Source: GCA-002784865 sp035646815 (GTDB lineage: Bacteria > Patescibacteriota > Microgenomatia > Levybacterales > UBA12049). From it: DNA of 17,919 nucleotides. Position 1 is the stretch's first letter. Each line of letters begins with the position of its first letter. Of this stretch, positions 6,976 to 14,204 are shown one piece after another. A model generated the notes under the pieces. It saw nothing but the letters and a program-made list of their open reading frames with translations, was not told the origin of the DNA and did no database searches. Made by a program: the position numbers and the translations under genes. The DNA lies in contig DASRON010000042.1 of NCBI GenBank assembly GCA_035646815.1, positions 1 to 17,919 of the forward strand, given 5' to 3'.

Positions 6976-6997
6976 GATTGGTAATAAATTTGGAGAT

Positions 6998-7017
6998 TAC
7001 CAATTGATCAATTGGTA
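6998..7017. repeat. Perfect 20-base palindrome
   Basis: The sequence TACCAATTGA followed by its reverse complement TCAATTGGTA reads identically on both strands. Its left half also pairs with TTGGTAAT at 6978-6985. It could be an RNA hairpin just before the terminator or a binding site for a dimeric DNA-binding protein. Confidence 0.8.
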
Positions 7018-7018
7018 T

Positions 7019-7057
7019 AAGCCCCGCTTAACATATAAAAGAAGCGGGGCTTTTTTT
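7019..7057 (+). terminator. Strong Rho-independent terminator
   Basis: An 11-base-pair GC-rich stem (AAGCCCCGCTT at 7019-7029 with AAGCGGGGCTT at 7042-7052) encloses a 12-base loop and runs into a tract of Ts ending at 7057. It ends the micro-peptide unit and insulates secA from it. On the minus strand no T-tract follows the stem, so it acts in one direction. Confidence 0.93.
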
Positions 7058-7070
7058 ATGAAGAAGTTTA

Positions 7071-7366
7071 TTATTCTACTATTTGGTTTATTTTAACAAC
7101 GGTAAATCCTTTTCTTTCTATTTTTGAAAAAACTGGTTCTTTAATTTTTAATTTTAGATCTCTTACTAGCTCTTTAAAATAAAAAACGTAATTTATATAA
7201 GTATTAGGTTTTGGATTAAAACTTATTGGAAGAATTTGTTTTGATTTATCTTGAATAAAGAAAGATATAAAAACATAAGCTCCTGAAATTTTTTCTCTGC
7301 CAAAATTAAAATTACAATAATTATCTCAATAAAAAAGCTGTTATGATTATTTCTAAAATAATCCAC
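7071..7366 (-). pseudogene. Frameshifted small gene of unknown function
   Basis: On the minus strand a good promoter (TTGACA, 18 bases, TAAACT) ends six bases before a GTG at 7366. From it a frame reads MDYFRNNHNSFF, a hydrophobic stretch (EIIIVILILAEKK), then goes out of phase and stops after 47 codons. A second frame, with no start codon, carries on from the same place as GREKISGAYVFISFFIQDK (split around the A6 run) and ends KGFTVVKINQIVE at the TAA at 7071-7073. Joining the two at the run of six As (minus strand, about 7285-7290) gives a protein of about 98 residues. Alternatives are a sequencing indel, programmed slippage on A6, or chance. No family is recognised. Confidence 0.4.
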
Positions 7367-7402
7367 GAATATAGTTTAGCTGTAAATATTAAAAAGTGTC
7401 AA
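7367..7402 (-). promoter_or_regulatory. Minus-strand promoter ahead of the frameshifted ORF
   Basis: On the minus strand TTGACA (7402-7397), an 18-base spacer, TAAACT (7378-7373), six bases and GTG at 7366. This has both the -35 and the leaderless six-base spacing seen elsewhere in the window. Confidence 0.5.
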
Positions 7403-7420
7403 ACCCAGCCTCATAATTTG

Positions 7421-7429
7421 TGTTAAAAT
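7421..7429 (+). promoter_or_regulatory. Extended -10 promoter of secA
   Basis: TG-T-TAAAAT is an extended -10 element with no convincing -35. A start at about 7436 gives secA a leader of about 23 bases carrying only a weak purine-rich site, so secA is not leaderless. Confidence 0.5.
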
Positions 7430-7458
7430 AGAATGACTAAGGTTAAGAGATAAATATT

Positions 7459-10155
7459 ATGCTTAAAGCGCTAACAAAATTTTTTGATTCTAACGAAAGA
7501 GAGGTAAAAAATTTAAAACCTCTTGTTGATGAAATAAACTCTTTGGAGGAAGAAGTAAAGAAGATAAAAGACACTGCTTTCCCAAAAAAAACTGAAGAGT
7601 TTAGAAAAAGACTTGCAGACAATGAGCCATTAGAGCTTATTTTGCCAGAAGCATTTGCTTTAGTTCGTGAGGCAGCAAAAAGAACAATTGGACAAAGACA
7701 TTATGATGTTCAGCTAATGGCAGGAATTACTCTTGCTAGAGGTAAAGTTGCTGAGCAAAAAACAGGAGAAGGAAAAACCCTTTCAGCAGTTCCCGCACTG
7801 TACTTACATGCATTAACTGGGAAAAGTGCTCATTTAGTTACAGTAAATGATTATCTTGCGCGTCGAGATTGTGGATGGATGGGTCCAGTTTTTGATTTCT
7901 TAGGACTTAAAGTAGCTTCAATTATTAGCGAAGAATCTTTTATTTATGATCCTGAATTTACTAATAAAGAAGCAAGCGATCTTAAGCTTTTACATTTAAG
8001 ACCAATTACTAGAAAAGAAGCATATGAGACAGATGTTGTTTATGGAATTAACTCTGAATTTGGTTTTGACTATCTTCGTGATAACATGGCAAATGATCTT
8101 AAGCAGATTGTTCAAAGAGGCTATTGCTTTGCAGTAGTTGATGAAGTAGATTCTGTATTAATTGATGAAGCAAGAACACCGCATATAATTTCTGCGCCAG
8201 ATGAAGCTCCTGCTCAAAAGTATTATGATTATGCAAAAATTGTGGATAAATTAAATTCAGAAATAGATTATAAAATTGATGAAAAACTAAGAACAGCTCA
8301 TTTAACGGATCACGGAATAAGTAAGATTGAAAAAATGTTTGGCATTTCTGATATTTATGAAAAAGATTTTGATACTGTCTATCATTTAGAAGCTGCTTTA
8401 AAAGCAAGAACCTTATTTCGTAAAGAAAAAGATTATATTGTAAAAGATAACGAAGTAATCTTAGTAGATGAATTTACGGGAAGACTTATGGTTGGAAGAA
8501 GACTATCTGAAGGTCTCCACCAGGCAATTGAGGCAAAAGAAGGAGTAACTATTCAAAGAGAATCTAAAACTCTGGCTACTGTTTCTCTCCAAAATTACTT
8601 TAGGATGTATGAAAAATTGTCTGGAATGACAGGAACTGCGGTTACAGAAGCAGAAGAACTAAATAAAATTTATAACTTAGAAGTAATAGTAATACCAACT
8701 CACAGGGATTTAATAAGAAAAGATAGAGCAGATGTAATATATAAAACTTCAAGAGCAAAAATATCAGCAGTAGCAGATTTAATAGAGGATGCATATAAAA
8801 GAGGACAACCTGTTTTAATCGGAACAACCTCTATTGAAAAAAACGAATTTATTTCTCAGGCATTAAAAAGAAGAGGAGTAAAGCATGAGGTTTTAAATGC
8901 AAAAAATCATGAAAGAGAAGCAGAAATTATTGCCAAAGCTGGAGAAAAGGGAGCAATTACTGTTGCAACTAATATGGCAGGAAGAGGAGTTGACATTATC
9001 TTAGGAGGAGATACTCCTAAGTTTGAAGACGGACGTGATAAGAAAGGAACTAAAGAATGGGAAGTATGGGAGAAAAAACATAAAGAAGTACTTGATTCAG
9101 GTGGTCTTATGGTAATTGGAACTGAAAGGCATGAATCAAGAAGAATTGATAATCAGTTAAGAGGGAGATCTGGAAGACAAGGTGATCCTGGAGTATCTCA
9201 ATTTTTTGTAGGTCTTGATGATGAAATAATGCGTCTTTTTGGCGGAGATGCTATTTCAAATATTATGACTAAATTTAAGATGCCAGAAGATGTTCCTTTA
9301 CAAAATCCCTTAGTATCTCGTGCAATTGAACAAGCGCAGTCAAAAGTTGAAGGGCACAACTTTGATATAAGAAAACATTTAGTTGAGTATGATGATGTTT
9401 TAAATAAACAAAGAGAAATAGTTTATCAAAGAAGAAGAAAAGTTTTAGAAGGAGCAGATGAAAAAGGTTTAAGAGATGATATTAAGGAAATTATTTCCTC
9501 TGCAATAGTGAGTGCAGTTGAAATAAGTGAGGCAAGTATTGATTCTGAAAAATCAGTAAATACACAAATTGCTGAAAAATTTGCAACAATAGTTCCTTTT
9601 GATGAAAATTCTTTAAAACAAATTGAGACTCAACTTGAACAGCTTCATCTAGTTCAGGAAAAATCAGAATTATTAATAAAAATAGCAGAAGATGTATATA
9701 AAAAACGTGAAGAACAAATGGGAGAAACCTTAATGCATGAAGTGGAGAAATTTGTGATGCTTTCAGTTATTGATAATCTTTGGATGGATCACCTAGATGC
9801 AGTTGAAAACTTAAGACAGGGAATTGGTTTAAGAGGATATGGGCAAAAAGATCCGTTAGTTGAGTATAAAAATGAAGCTTTTAAAATGTTTGAGCAATTA
9901 CTTGCAGGAATTAATGATGAGGTAGCGCATAGAATCTATAGAGTTCAGGTGCAACAACCACCTGAGGTAAAACCTCAACACCAACATGTAGTGACTCAAG
10001 CAGCAGGTTCTGACACAGCAACAGTTTCAACTTCCAGTATTTCTTCAAGCACGCAAGTTGATTCATCAAATTCTAAAAAGAAAAAGTTAGGTAGAAATGA
10101 TCAGTGTTGGTGTGGTAGTGGGAAAAAGTATAAGAAATGCCATTGGCCAAATTAG
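7459..10155 (+). CDS. secA: Preprotein translocase ATPase SecA
   Basis: The motor that drives proteins through SecYEG; it binds the inner face of the membrane. At 898 residues it is full length. The Walker A is GEGKT (103-107) within AEQKTGEGKT, the DEAD-type Walker B is DEVD (228-231), and the second motor domain has TNMAGRGVDI and the QLRGRSGRQGDPG arginine finger. The preprotein cross-linking domain lies between, and the helical scaffold and wing follow. The C-terminus has a serine/threonine- and glutamine-rich linker and an intact zinc-binding SEC-C motif (C883, C885, C894, H895), which in other bacteria contacts SecB or ribosomes. The gene stands alone, with its own extended -10 promoter; no obvious terminator follows it. 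Confidence 0.97.
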   Translation: MLKALTKFFDSNEREVKNLKPLVDEINSLEEEVKKIKDTAFPKKTEEFRKRLADNEPLELILPEAFALVREAAKRTIGQRHYDVQLMAGITLARGKVAEQKTGEGKTLSAVPALYLHALTGKSAHLVTVNDYLARRDCGWMGPVFDFLGLKVASIISEESFIYDPEFTNKEASDLKLLHLRPITRKEAYETDVVYGINSEFGFDYLRDNMANDLKQIVQRGYCFAVVDEVDSVLIDEARTPHIISAPDEAPAQKYYDYAKIVDKLNSEIDYKIDEKLRTAHLTDHGISKIEKMFGISDIYEKDFDTVYHLEAALKARTLFRKEKDYIVKDNEVILVDEFTGRLMVGRRLSEGLHQAIEAKEGVTIQRESKTLATVSLQNYFRMYEKLSGMTGTAVTEAEELNKIYNLEVIVIPTHRDLIRKDRADVIYKTSRAKISAVADLIEDAYKRGQPVLIGTTSIEKNEFISQALKRRGVKHEVLNAKNHEREAEIIAKAGEKGAITVATNMAGRGVDIILGGDTPKFEDGRDKKGTKEWEVWEKKHKEVLDSGGLMVIGTERHESRRIDNQLRGRSGRQGDPGVSQFFVGLDDEIMRLFGGDAISNIMTKFKMPEDVPLQNPLVSRAIEQAQSKVEGHNFDIRKHLVEYDDVLNKQREIVYQRRRKVLEGADEKGLRDDIKEIISSAIVSAVEISEASIDSEKSVNTQIAEKFATIVPFDENSLKQIETQLEQLHLVQEKSELLIKIAEDVYKKREEQMGETLMHEVEKFVMLSVIDNLWMDHLDAVENLRQGIGLRGYGQKDPLVEYKNEAFKMFEQLLAGINDEVAHRIYRVQVQQPPEVKPQHQHVVTQAAGSDTATVSTSSISSSTQVDSSNSKKKKLGRNDQCWCGSGKKYKKCHWPN

Positions 10156-10209
10156 TGAATTTTACTTTCCTCAATAATTTATTTTAATTAGAATAACTCT
10201 ATAGATTTT

Positions 10210-10560
10210 TTAAACGTGGATATGTTTTTTATTTTCTTTCTTAAGCCTCTCTTCAATTGTTTTCATCTTATCAGAAATTGCTCTTTCAATATCAACACCA
10301 GCTGCTTGAGCAAGCTGAATAGTTGTGATGATAACATCGGCAAATTCTTGATAAACATTTCTCCTGTCAAATTTCTCAAGTTTTGATTTTCTCTGTAGTT
10401 TTAAAATTCCTAAAATGTCATTACAAAGCTCTCCTACTTCTTCGTTTAGTTTTACGGTTTTTGCAAGAATCTCTCTTTCTCTTGGAGATTCAACATTATA
10501 TTCAACTTTTGTTTTATCACCTAAAATCTTTACTTTTTCCTGTAAATTTTTTAAATTCAT
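10210..10560 (-). CDS. MazG-like nucleotide pyrophosphohydrolase
   Basis: A 116-residue all-alpha NTP pyrophosphatase. The family signature EExxE followed by ExxD is complete: E40, E41 and E44 in LNEEVGEL and E72 and D75 in EFADVIIT, the magnesium ligands. Such small MazG relatives hydrolyse (d)NTPs, often non-canonical ones; the substrate here cannot be told. Only one MazG repeat is present, so it is not the tandem-domain MazG of E. coli. The gene starts 18 bases after the uppP stop on the same strand. It also has its own leaderless-type -10 at 10567-10572. It converges with secA across 54 bases with no clear terminator. With rdgB it gives the window two pool-cleaning enzymes. Confidence 0.82.
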   Translation of the reverse strand: MNLKNLQEKVKILGDKTKVEYNVESPREREILAKTVKLNEEVGELCNDILGILKLQRKSKLEKFDRRNVYQEFADVIITTIQLAQAAGVDIERAISDKMKTIEERLKKENKKHIHV

Positions 10561-10572
10561 ATTATCATTCTA
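10561..10572 (-). promoter_or_regulatory. Leaderless promoter of the MazG-like gene
   Basis: On the minus strand TAGAAT (10572-10567), directly preceded by TG, is followed by six bases and the ATG at 10560. Confidence 0.55.
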
Positions 10573-10578
10573 CATCAA

Positions 10579-11355
10579 TTACTTAATTATTAAAAGGAAG
10601 AAGAGAATTGAAACTATAATCCTGTAAATTCCAAAAGGAATAAAAGTATGGTTTTTTATAAAATCTAAAAAGAATTTAATTGCTAAAATTGCAACAATAA
10701 ATGATCCAATAAAACCAACCAAAAGAAAAAGATATTCATTGTAAGTGTAAGATAAAAAATTGCTTTTTAAAATGTCCAAAGCACTTGCTGCAAACATAGT
10801 TGGAACTGCTAATAGAAAAGAAAATTCAACCGCAGTCTTTCTTTTTGTTCCCAGAAATAATCCTCCTACAATTGTTGCTGCAGACCTTGAAACTCCCGGA
10901 ATAACGGCAAGAGATTGAAAAACTCCAATTAAAAATGCATTCTTATAACTCATGTCTTCAATTTTATCTATGTGGTGCTCTTTTTCTTTATATAAAAGTT
11001 CAAGAATGATTAAAGCAATTCCTCCAAAAAAAAGTGCCAAAAGAGTAACAGTGGTATTTCCAAGTAAAAAGAGTTTTATATACTTATATAAAACAAATCC
11101 GATAATTGCGGTTGGTAAAAAAGCAATAATTATTCTTTTCCAAGTATCAGTACTTGTTAAAAGTTTTTTTGAGTAAAGGAAAACAACTGCAAAAATTGCA
11201 CCAAGTTGAATTATTATTTCAAAATCTTTAACATAATCTGTTTGAGCAATTCTTAAAATATTTGAAGTAAGAATTAAATGTCCTGTTGAAGAGATAGGTA
11301 AGAACTCTGTTATTCCTTCAACAATTGACAGAATAATTGAATTGAATAAAGTCAC
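10579..11355 (-). CDS. uppP: Undecaprenyl-diphosphate phosphatase (UppP/BacA)
   Basis: A multi-pass membrane enzyme that dephosphorylates undecaprenyl diphosphate, recycling the lipid carrier for peptidoglycan and other wall polymers; it also confers bacitracin tolerance. Its 258 residues are typical. Both family signatures are intact: EGITEFLPISSTGHL (13-27, catalytic glutamates and serines) and PGVSRSAATI (153-162, catalytic arginine). Hydrophobic segments fill the rest. The start is a GTG at 11355, supported by a TATACT -10 six bases upstream. Its presence agrees with peptidoglycan turnover by the FtsEX-linked hydrolase further along. The MazG-like gene follows on the same strand. Confidence 0.95.
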   Translation of the reverse strand: MTLFNSIILSIVEGITEFLPISSTGHLILTSNILRIAQTDYVKDFEIIIQLGAIFAVVFLYSKKLLTSTDTWKRIIIAFLPTAIIGFVLYKYIKLFLLGNTTVTLLALFFGGIALIILELLYKEKEHHIDKIEDMSYKNAFLIGVFQSLAVIPGVSRSAATIVGGLFLGTKRKTAVEFSFLLAVPTMFAASALDILKSNFLSYTYNEYLFLLVGFIGSFIVAILAIKFFLDFIKNHTFIPFGIYRIIVSILFFLLIIK

Positions 11356-11367
11356 ATATTAAGTATA
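11356..11367 (-). promoter_or_regulatory. Leaderless promoter of uppP
   Basis: On the minus strand TATACT (11367-11362) is followed by six bases and the GTG at 11355. An out-of-frame ATG overlaps the GTG and stops at once, so it is not a start. Confidence 0.6.
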
Positions 11368-11437
11368 AAGGATAGATGCAAAAGAAAAAAGTGCGATTTT
11401 ATTTAATATCTTAAAATAGTAGGTTTGCAAAACTAGC

Positions 11438-11453
11438 TATAATTGCATAGAAT
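11438..11453 (+). promoter_or_regulatory. -10 region of the 11461 gene
   Basis: A perfect TATAAT at 11438-11443 and an overlapping TAGAAT at 11448-11453 lie just before the GTG at 11461 (17 and 7 bases from its start, respectively). The second would give a nearly leaderless mRNA. Their presence argues against the TTG at 11443 as the start. Confidence 0.45.
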
Positions 11454-11460
11454 TATTTTA

Positions 11461-11844
11461 GTGAAAGAAGCAAAAATAGATAAAGAGTGGGATATAAAAA
11501 AAATTATAATAACTGTATTTATATTGACAATATTAATTGCTTTAGTTTTATTCTTTAAGTTTTATGTTTTTGCAGAAAATGATTTTTCCAACAAATCTTT
11601 ATCTTCAACACCTTCTATTAAACAGGTAGAAGGAGTAAGCACTTCTGAAAATCCTCCTGATATTAAAAAAGCAGTTCAGGAAAAGGTAAACTTAATAAAA
11701 GAGGAAGCAGCAAGTATAGATGTTATTGAGATTGCATCTTCTTCTCCCCAGGTTCAAAAAGTAATAAATGATTTAAAAGAGTTAGAAAAGTATCCAAGTA
11801 ATCAAGCAAAAAGTATGTGTAATAATATTTGTGATCAGTTATGA
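11461..11844 (+). CDS. Hypothetical single-pass membrane protein
   Basis: A 127-residue protein with a short positively and negatively charged N-terminus, one membrane helix (about 15-36, IIITVFILTILIALVLFF), a serine/threonine-rich linker and a mostly helical, probably extracytoplasmic tail. The tail holds SSSPQVQKVINDLKELEKYP and ends with two cysteines (MCNNICDQL). I recognise no named family. The frame extends to a TTG at 11443, but a TATAAT overlaps that codon, so I chose the GTG at 11461. The stop overlaps the ATG of the Nramp-related gene (ATGA), so the two are translationally coupled and may act together; the role is unknown. Confidence 0.7.
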   Translation: MKEAKIDKEWDIKKIIITVFILTILIALVLFFKFYVFAENDFSNKSLSSTPSIKQVEGVSTSENPPDIKKAVQEKVNLIKEEAASIDVIEIASSSPQVQKVINDLKELEKYPSNQAKSMCNNICDQL

Positions 11845-13148
11845 GATTTTTAAAAAAATATAAAAAACATGCTTTTAGCAGATTTTTAAAAATTCTTGGC
11901 CCCGGCCTTATTACTGGTGCTGCAGATGATGATCCATCAGGAATAGCTACATATTCTCAGACAGGTGCTCAATTTGGCTACGGACAGCTTTGGACAGTCA
12001 TTTTTATGTATCCTTTGATGACTGCTGTTCAGGAAGCTTGTGCAAGAGTAGGAGCAGTAACGGGGAAAGGAATTGCAGCTGTTGTAAGGGATAATTACAA
12101 CAAAAAAATGCTTTACGCAGTTGTGTTATTAGTTGTTGTTGCAAACACAATAAATATTGGAGCAGACATTGGGGCAATGGCTGAATCAATGCAGCTAGTA
12201 ATTCCTCTGCCTTTTTTTTATTGGGCAATAGGATTTACAATAGTTATGCTTTCTTTTGAAATCTTTACCTCTTATGCAGCTTATGCAAAGATATTAAAAT
12301 GGCTTTCTCTTGCTTTATTTGCTTATCCAATTACTGCAATTATTGCTGGGCAAAATTGGCCGATGGTTTTAAAAGCAGTTGTTGTACCTCATATTGAATT
12401 TACTTTTTCTTTTTTCTTTATTTTAACTGGAGTTTTAGGAACAACAATTTCTCCTTACATGTTTTTTTGGCAAGCATCAGAAGAAGTAGAAGAGGAAATT
12501 AAAGGAAAACGTCTTTCTCAGTCTTTATCGCATGCTCCTAGGATTAGTAGAAGATTTATTAAAAATATTAGGATAGACACTCTTTTGGGAATGTTTTTTT
12601 CAGAAATAATAGCCTTTTTTATAATTGTTACTACGGCATCAGTCTTAAACGGAAATGGGGTAACTAATATTGAAACAGCAGCAGATGCAGCAAAGGCACT
12701 TGAGCCATTGGTTTCTACTTTTCCTAATTCAGGATTAATTGCTAAATCAATTTTTGCAGCAGGAGTTGTGGGAATAGGGCTTTTAGCAGTTCCTATTTTA
12801 GCAGGATCTGCTTCATATGCATTATCAGAGGCTTTAAATTGGAATACAGGATTGCATTTTAAAATAAAAAAAGCATATGGGTTTTATGGTGTTATAATTG
12901 CAGCTACCTTAATTGGGCTTTTTATTAACTTTATTGGCATTGATCCTATAAAGGCATTAGTATTTACAGCTGTATTTAATGGAATCGCAGCAGTGCCTTT
13001 AATTTTTGTAATAATTAAAATTTCAGGAAATAACAAAATAATGGGAGAGTATAAAAGCGGTAAACTGTCAAGGAGTTTACTTATTACAACTTTTATAACA
13101 ATGACAACCTCAGTTATTTTAATGTTTATTGCCCTTTTAAGTAGATAA
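11841..13148 (+). CDS. Nramp-related divalent metal transporter (possibly NRMT-type)
   Basis: A 435-residue polytopic membrane protein with about 11 hydrophobic segments and the Nramp/APC-type layout. In the first helix GPGLITGAADDDPSGIATYSQ (split: GPGLITGAADDDPSG, 20-34) replaces the classical DPGN with DPSG (31-34). In the sixth helix GTTISPYMFFWQASEEVEEE (200-219) replaces the metal-binding MPH with SPY (204-206), followed by a strongly acidic stretch. Loss of the methionine that selects transition metals fits the Nramp-related Mg2+ transporters (NRMT), so magnesium or manganese uptake is a reasonable guess, not a demonstrated one. The ATG overlaps the previous stop, and its own stop overlaps the prfB start. 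It lacks a Shine-Dalgarno, so it depends on coupling. Confidence 0.82.
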   Translation: MRFLKKYKKHAFSRFLKILGPGLITGAADDDPSGIATYSQTGAQFGYGQLWTVIFMYPLMTAVQEACARVGAVTGKGIAAVVRDNYNKKMLYAVVLLVVVANTINIGADIGAMAESMQLVIPLPFFYWAIGFTIVMLSFEIFTSYAAYAKILKWLSLALFAYPITAIIAGQNWPMVLKAVVVPHIEFTFSFFFILTGVLGTTISPYMFFWQASEEVEEEIKGKRLSQSLSHAPRISRRFIKNIRIDTLLGMFFSEIIAFFIIVTTASVLNGNGVTNIETAADAAKALEPLVSTFPNSGLIAKSIFAAGVVGIGLLAVPILAGSASYALSEALNWNTGLHFKIKKAYGFYGVIIAATLIGLFINFIGIDPIKALVFTAVFNGIAAVPLIFVIIKISGNNKIMGEYKSGKLSRSLLITTFITMTTSVILMFIALLSR

Positions 13149-14152
13149 TGGATGAGTTAAAAAAAAGAGTTGAAAAACTTGTTAAAAAATTAGATATAGA
13201 TAAGAAAAGACAAGAAATAAGAGTACTTGAAGCAGAAGCAACAAGTCCTTCTTTTTGGCAGGATCATCAGAAAGCAGCTGCTAAGATGAAAGAATTATCA
13301 GATCTTCAAAAAGAACTTTTAGACGTAGAAGAATTAGAGAAACTTATAAGTCAAGGAAAAGAAAAAGAAGCAGAAAAGCTTCTTGAAGAAATGGAGATTT
13401 TGCTTTATCTCTCAGGTCCTTATGATGCAGGAGGTGTAATTTTGTCTCTTCATTCAGGTCAAGGCGGTGTTGAAGCAATGGATTGGACGCAAATGCTTTT
13501 TAGAATGTATACACGTTTTTTTGAAAGAAAAGAATGGGAGCACGAAGTGCTTGAAGAAACTCCGGGAGAAGAAGCAGGCTTAAAAAGTGTTGTTATCTCT
13601 GTTTCTGGAAAATATGCTTATGGGTTTTTAAAACACGAAGCAGGGGTGCATAGATTAGTAAGACAATCTCCTTTTAATGCTGATAACTTAAGGCAGACAT
13701 CATTTTCTTTAGTAGAAGTTCTTCCAGACATTGGAGAAGATGCAAAAATTGAGATAAAAGACGATGATTTAGAATGGGACTTTTTTAGAGCAGGTGGCCA
13801 TGGAGGACAGAATGTAAATAAAGTTTCAACCGCGGTAAGACTTAAGCATAAACCAACAGGAATTGTAGTTACAGCATCGTCTGAGCGCTATCAAGGGAAA
13901 AATAGAGAGTACGCTCTTAAAATTCTTAAAGCAAAGCTTTGGATAAAACAAGAAGAAGAAAGAAGAAAACAGGAAGAAGAGTTTAAAGGTGGATATAAAA
14001 CGCCTGGCTGGGGAAATCAGATAAGATCATACGTTTTACATCCTTACCGAATGGTAAAAGACTTAAGAACAGAGTATGAGACAGGTAATACAGACGCAGT
14101 TTTAGATGGAGAGATAGATGGTTTTATTGATGAAGAATTAAGAAAGCTTTAG
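13148..14152 (+). CDS. prfB: Peptide chain release factor 2
   Basis: Recognises UAA and UGA and triggers peptide release. Its 334 residues are slightly short. The RF2-type tripeptide SPF (174-176) replaces the PxT of RF1, and the catalytic GGQ is at 219-221 within RAGGHGGQNVNK, an enlarged glycine-rich loop compared with the usual SGAGGQ. The N-terminal LDIDKKRQEI aligns with the E. coli frameshift region, but the frame is continuous here, so there is no programmed frameshift and no in-frame UGA autoregulation. Its presence agrees with UGA being a stop, unlike the recoded Gracilibacteria. The ATG overlaps the stop of the transporter gene (TAATG). Confidence 0.94.
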   Translation: MDELKKRVEKLVKKLDIDKKRQEIRVLEAEATSPSFWQDHQKAAAKMKELSDLQKELLDVEELEKLISQGKEKEAEKLLEEMEILLYLSGPYDAGGVILSLHSGQGGVEAMDWTQMLFRMYTRFFERKEWEHEVLEETPGEEAGLKSVVISVSGKYAYGFLKHEAGVHRLVRQSPFNADNLRQTSFSLVEVLPDIGEDAKIEIKDDDLEWDFFRAGGHGGQNVNKVSTAVRLKHKPTGIVVTASSERYQGKNREYALKILKAKLWIKQEEERRKQEEEFKGGYKTPGWGNQIRSYVLHPYRMVKDLRTEYETGNTDAVLDGEIDGFIDEELRKL

Positions 14153-14189
14153 TCTTGCTAAATCCTCTGAGATGTGGTTAACTAAATAC

Positions 14190-14204
14190 TGATACTTTAT
14201 ACCT
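14190..14204 (+). promoter_or_regulatory. Extended -10 leaderless promoter of the 14205 gene
   Basis: TG-A-TACTTT (14190-14198) is an extended -10 followed by exactly six bases and the ATG at 14205. It would start the 14205-ftsE-ftsX-hydrolase transcript separately from prfB. No -35 is evident. Confidence 0.5.

Larger units (their letters stand above)
6890..7057 (+). ncRNA. Structured small transcript (possible sRNA or attenuated leader)
   Basis: The stretch between the promoter at about 6852 and the terminator at 7019-7057 would give an RNA of about 160-170 bases. It holds the near-perfect Shine-Dalgarno, a nine-codon ORF, and several mutually exclusive pairings: GGAG (6930-6933) with CTCC (6942-6945), hiding part of the Shine-Dalgarno; ATCTCC (6940-6945) with GGAGAT (6992-6997); TTGGTAAT (6978-6985) with ATTACCAA (6996-7003); and the perfect 20-base palindrome at 6998-7017. 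No known RNA family is recognised. The 5' end is inferred. Confidence 0.45.

Noticed and set aside
7019..7057. Terminator also serving the minus-strand frameshifted ORF
   Set aside because: On the minus strand the stem is not followed by a T-run.
10156..10209. Bidirectional terminator between secA and the MazG-like gene
   Set aside because: The gap is AT-rich, but I found no stem strong enough to support a terminator.
13148..13260. Possible programmed frameshift in prfB
   Set aside because: No CTTTGA-like site or in-frame UGA is present; the reading frame runs unbroken from the ATG.
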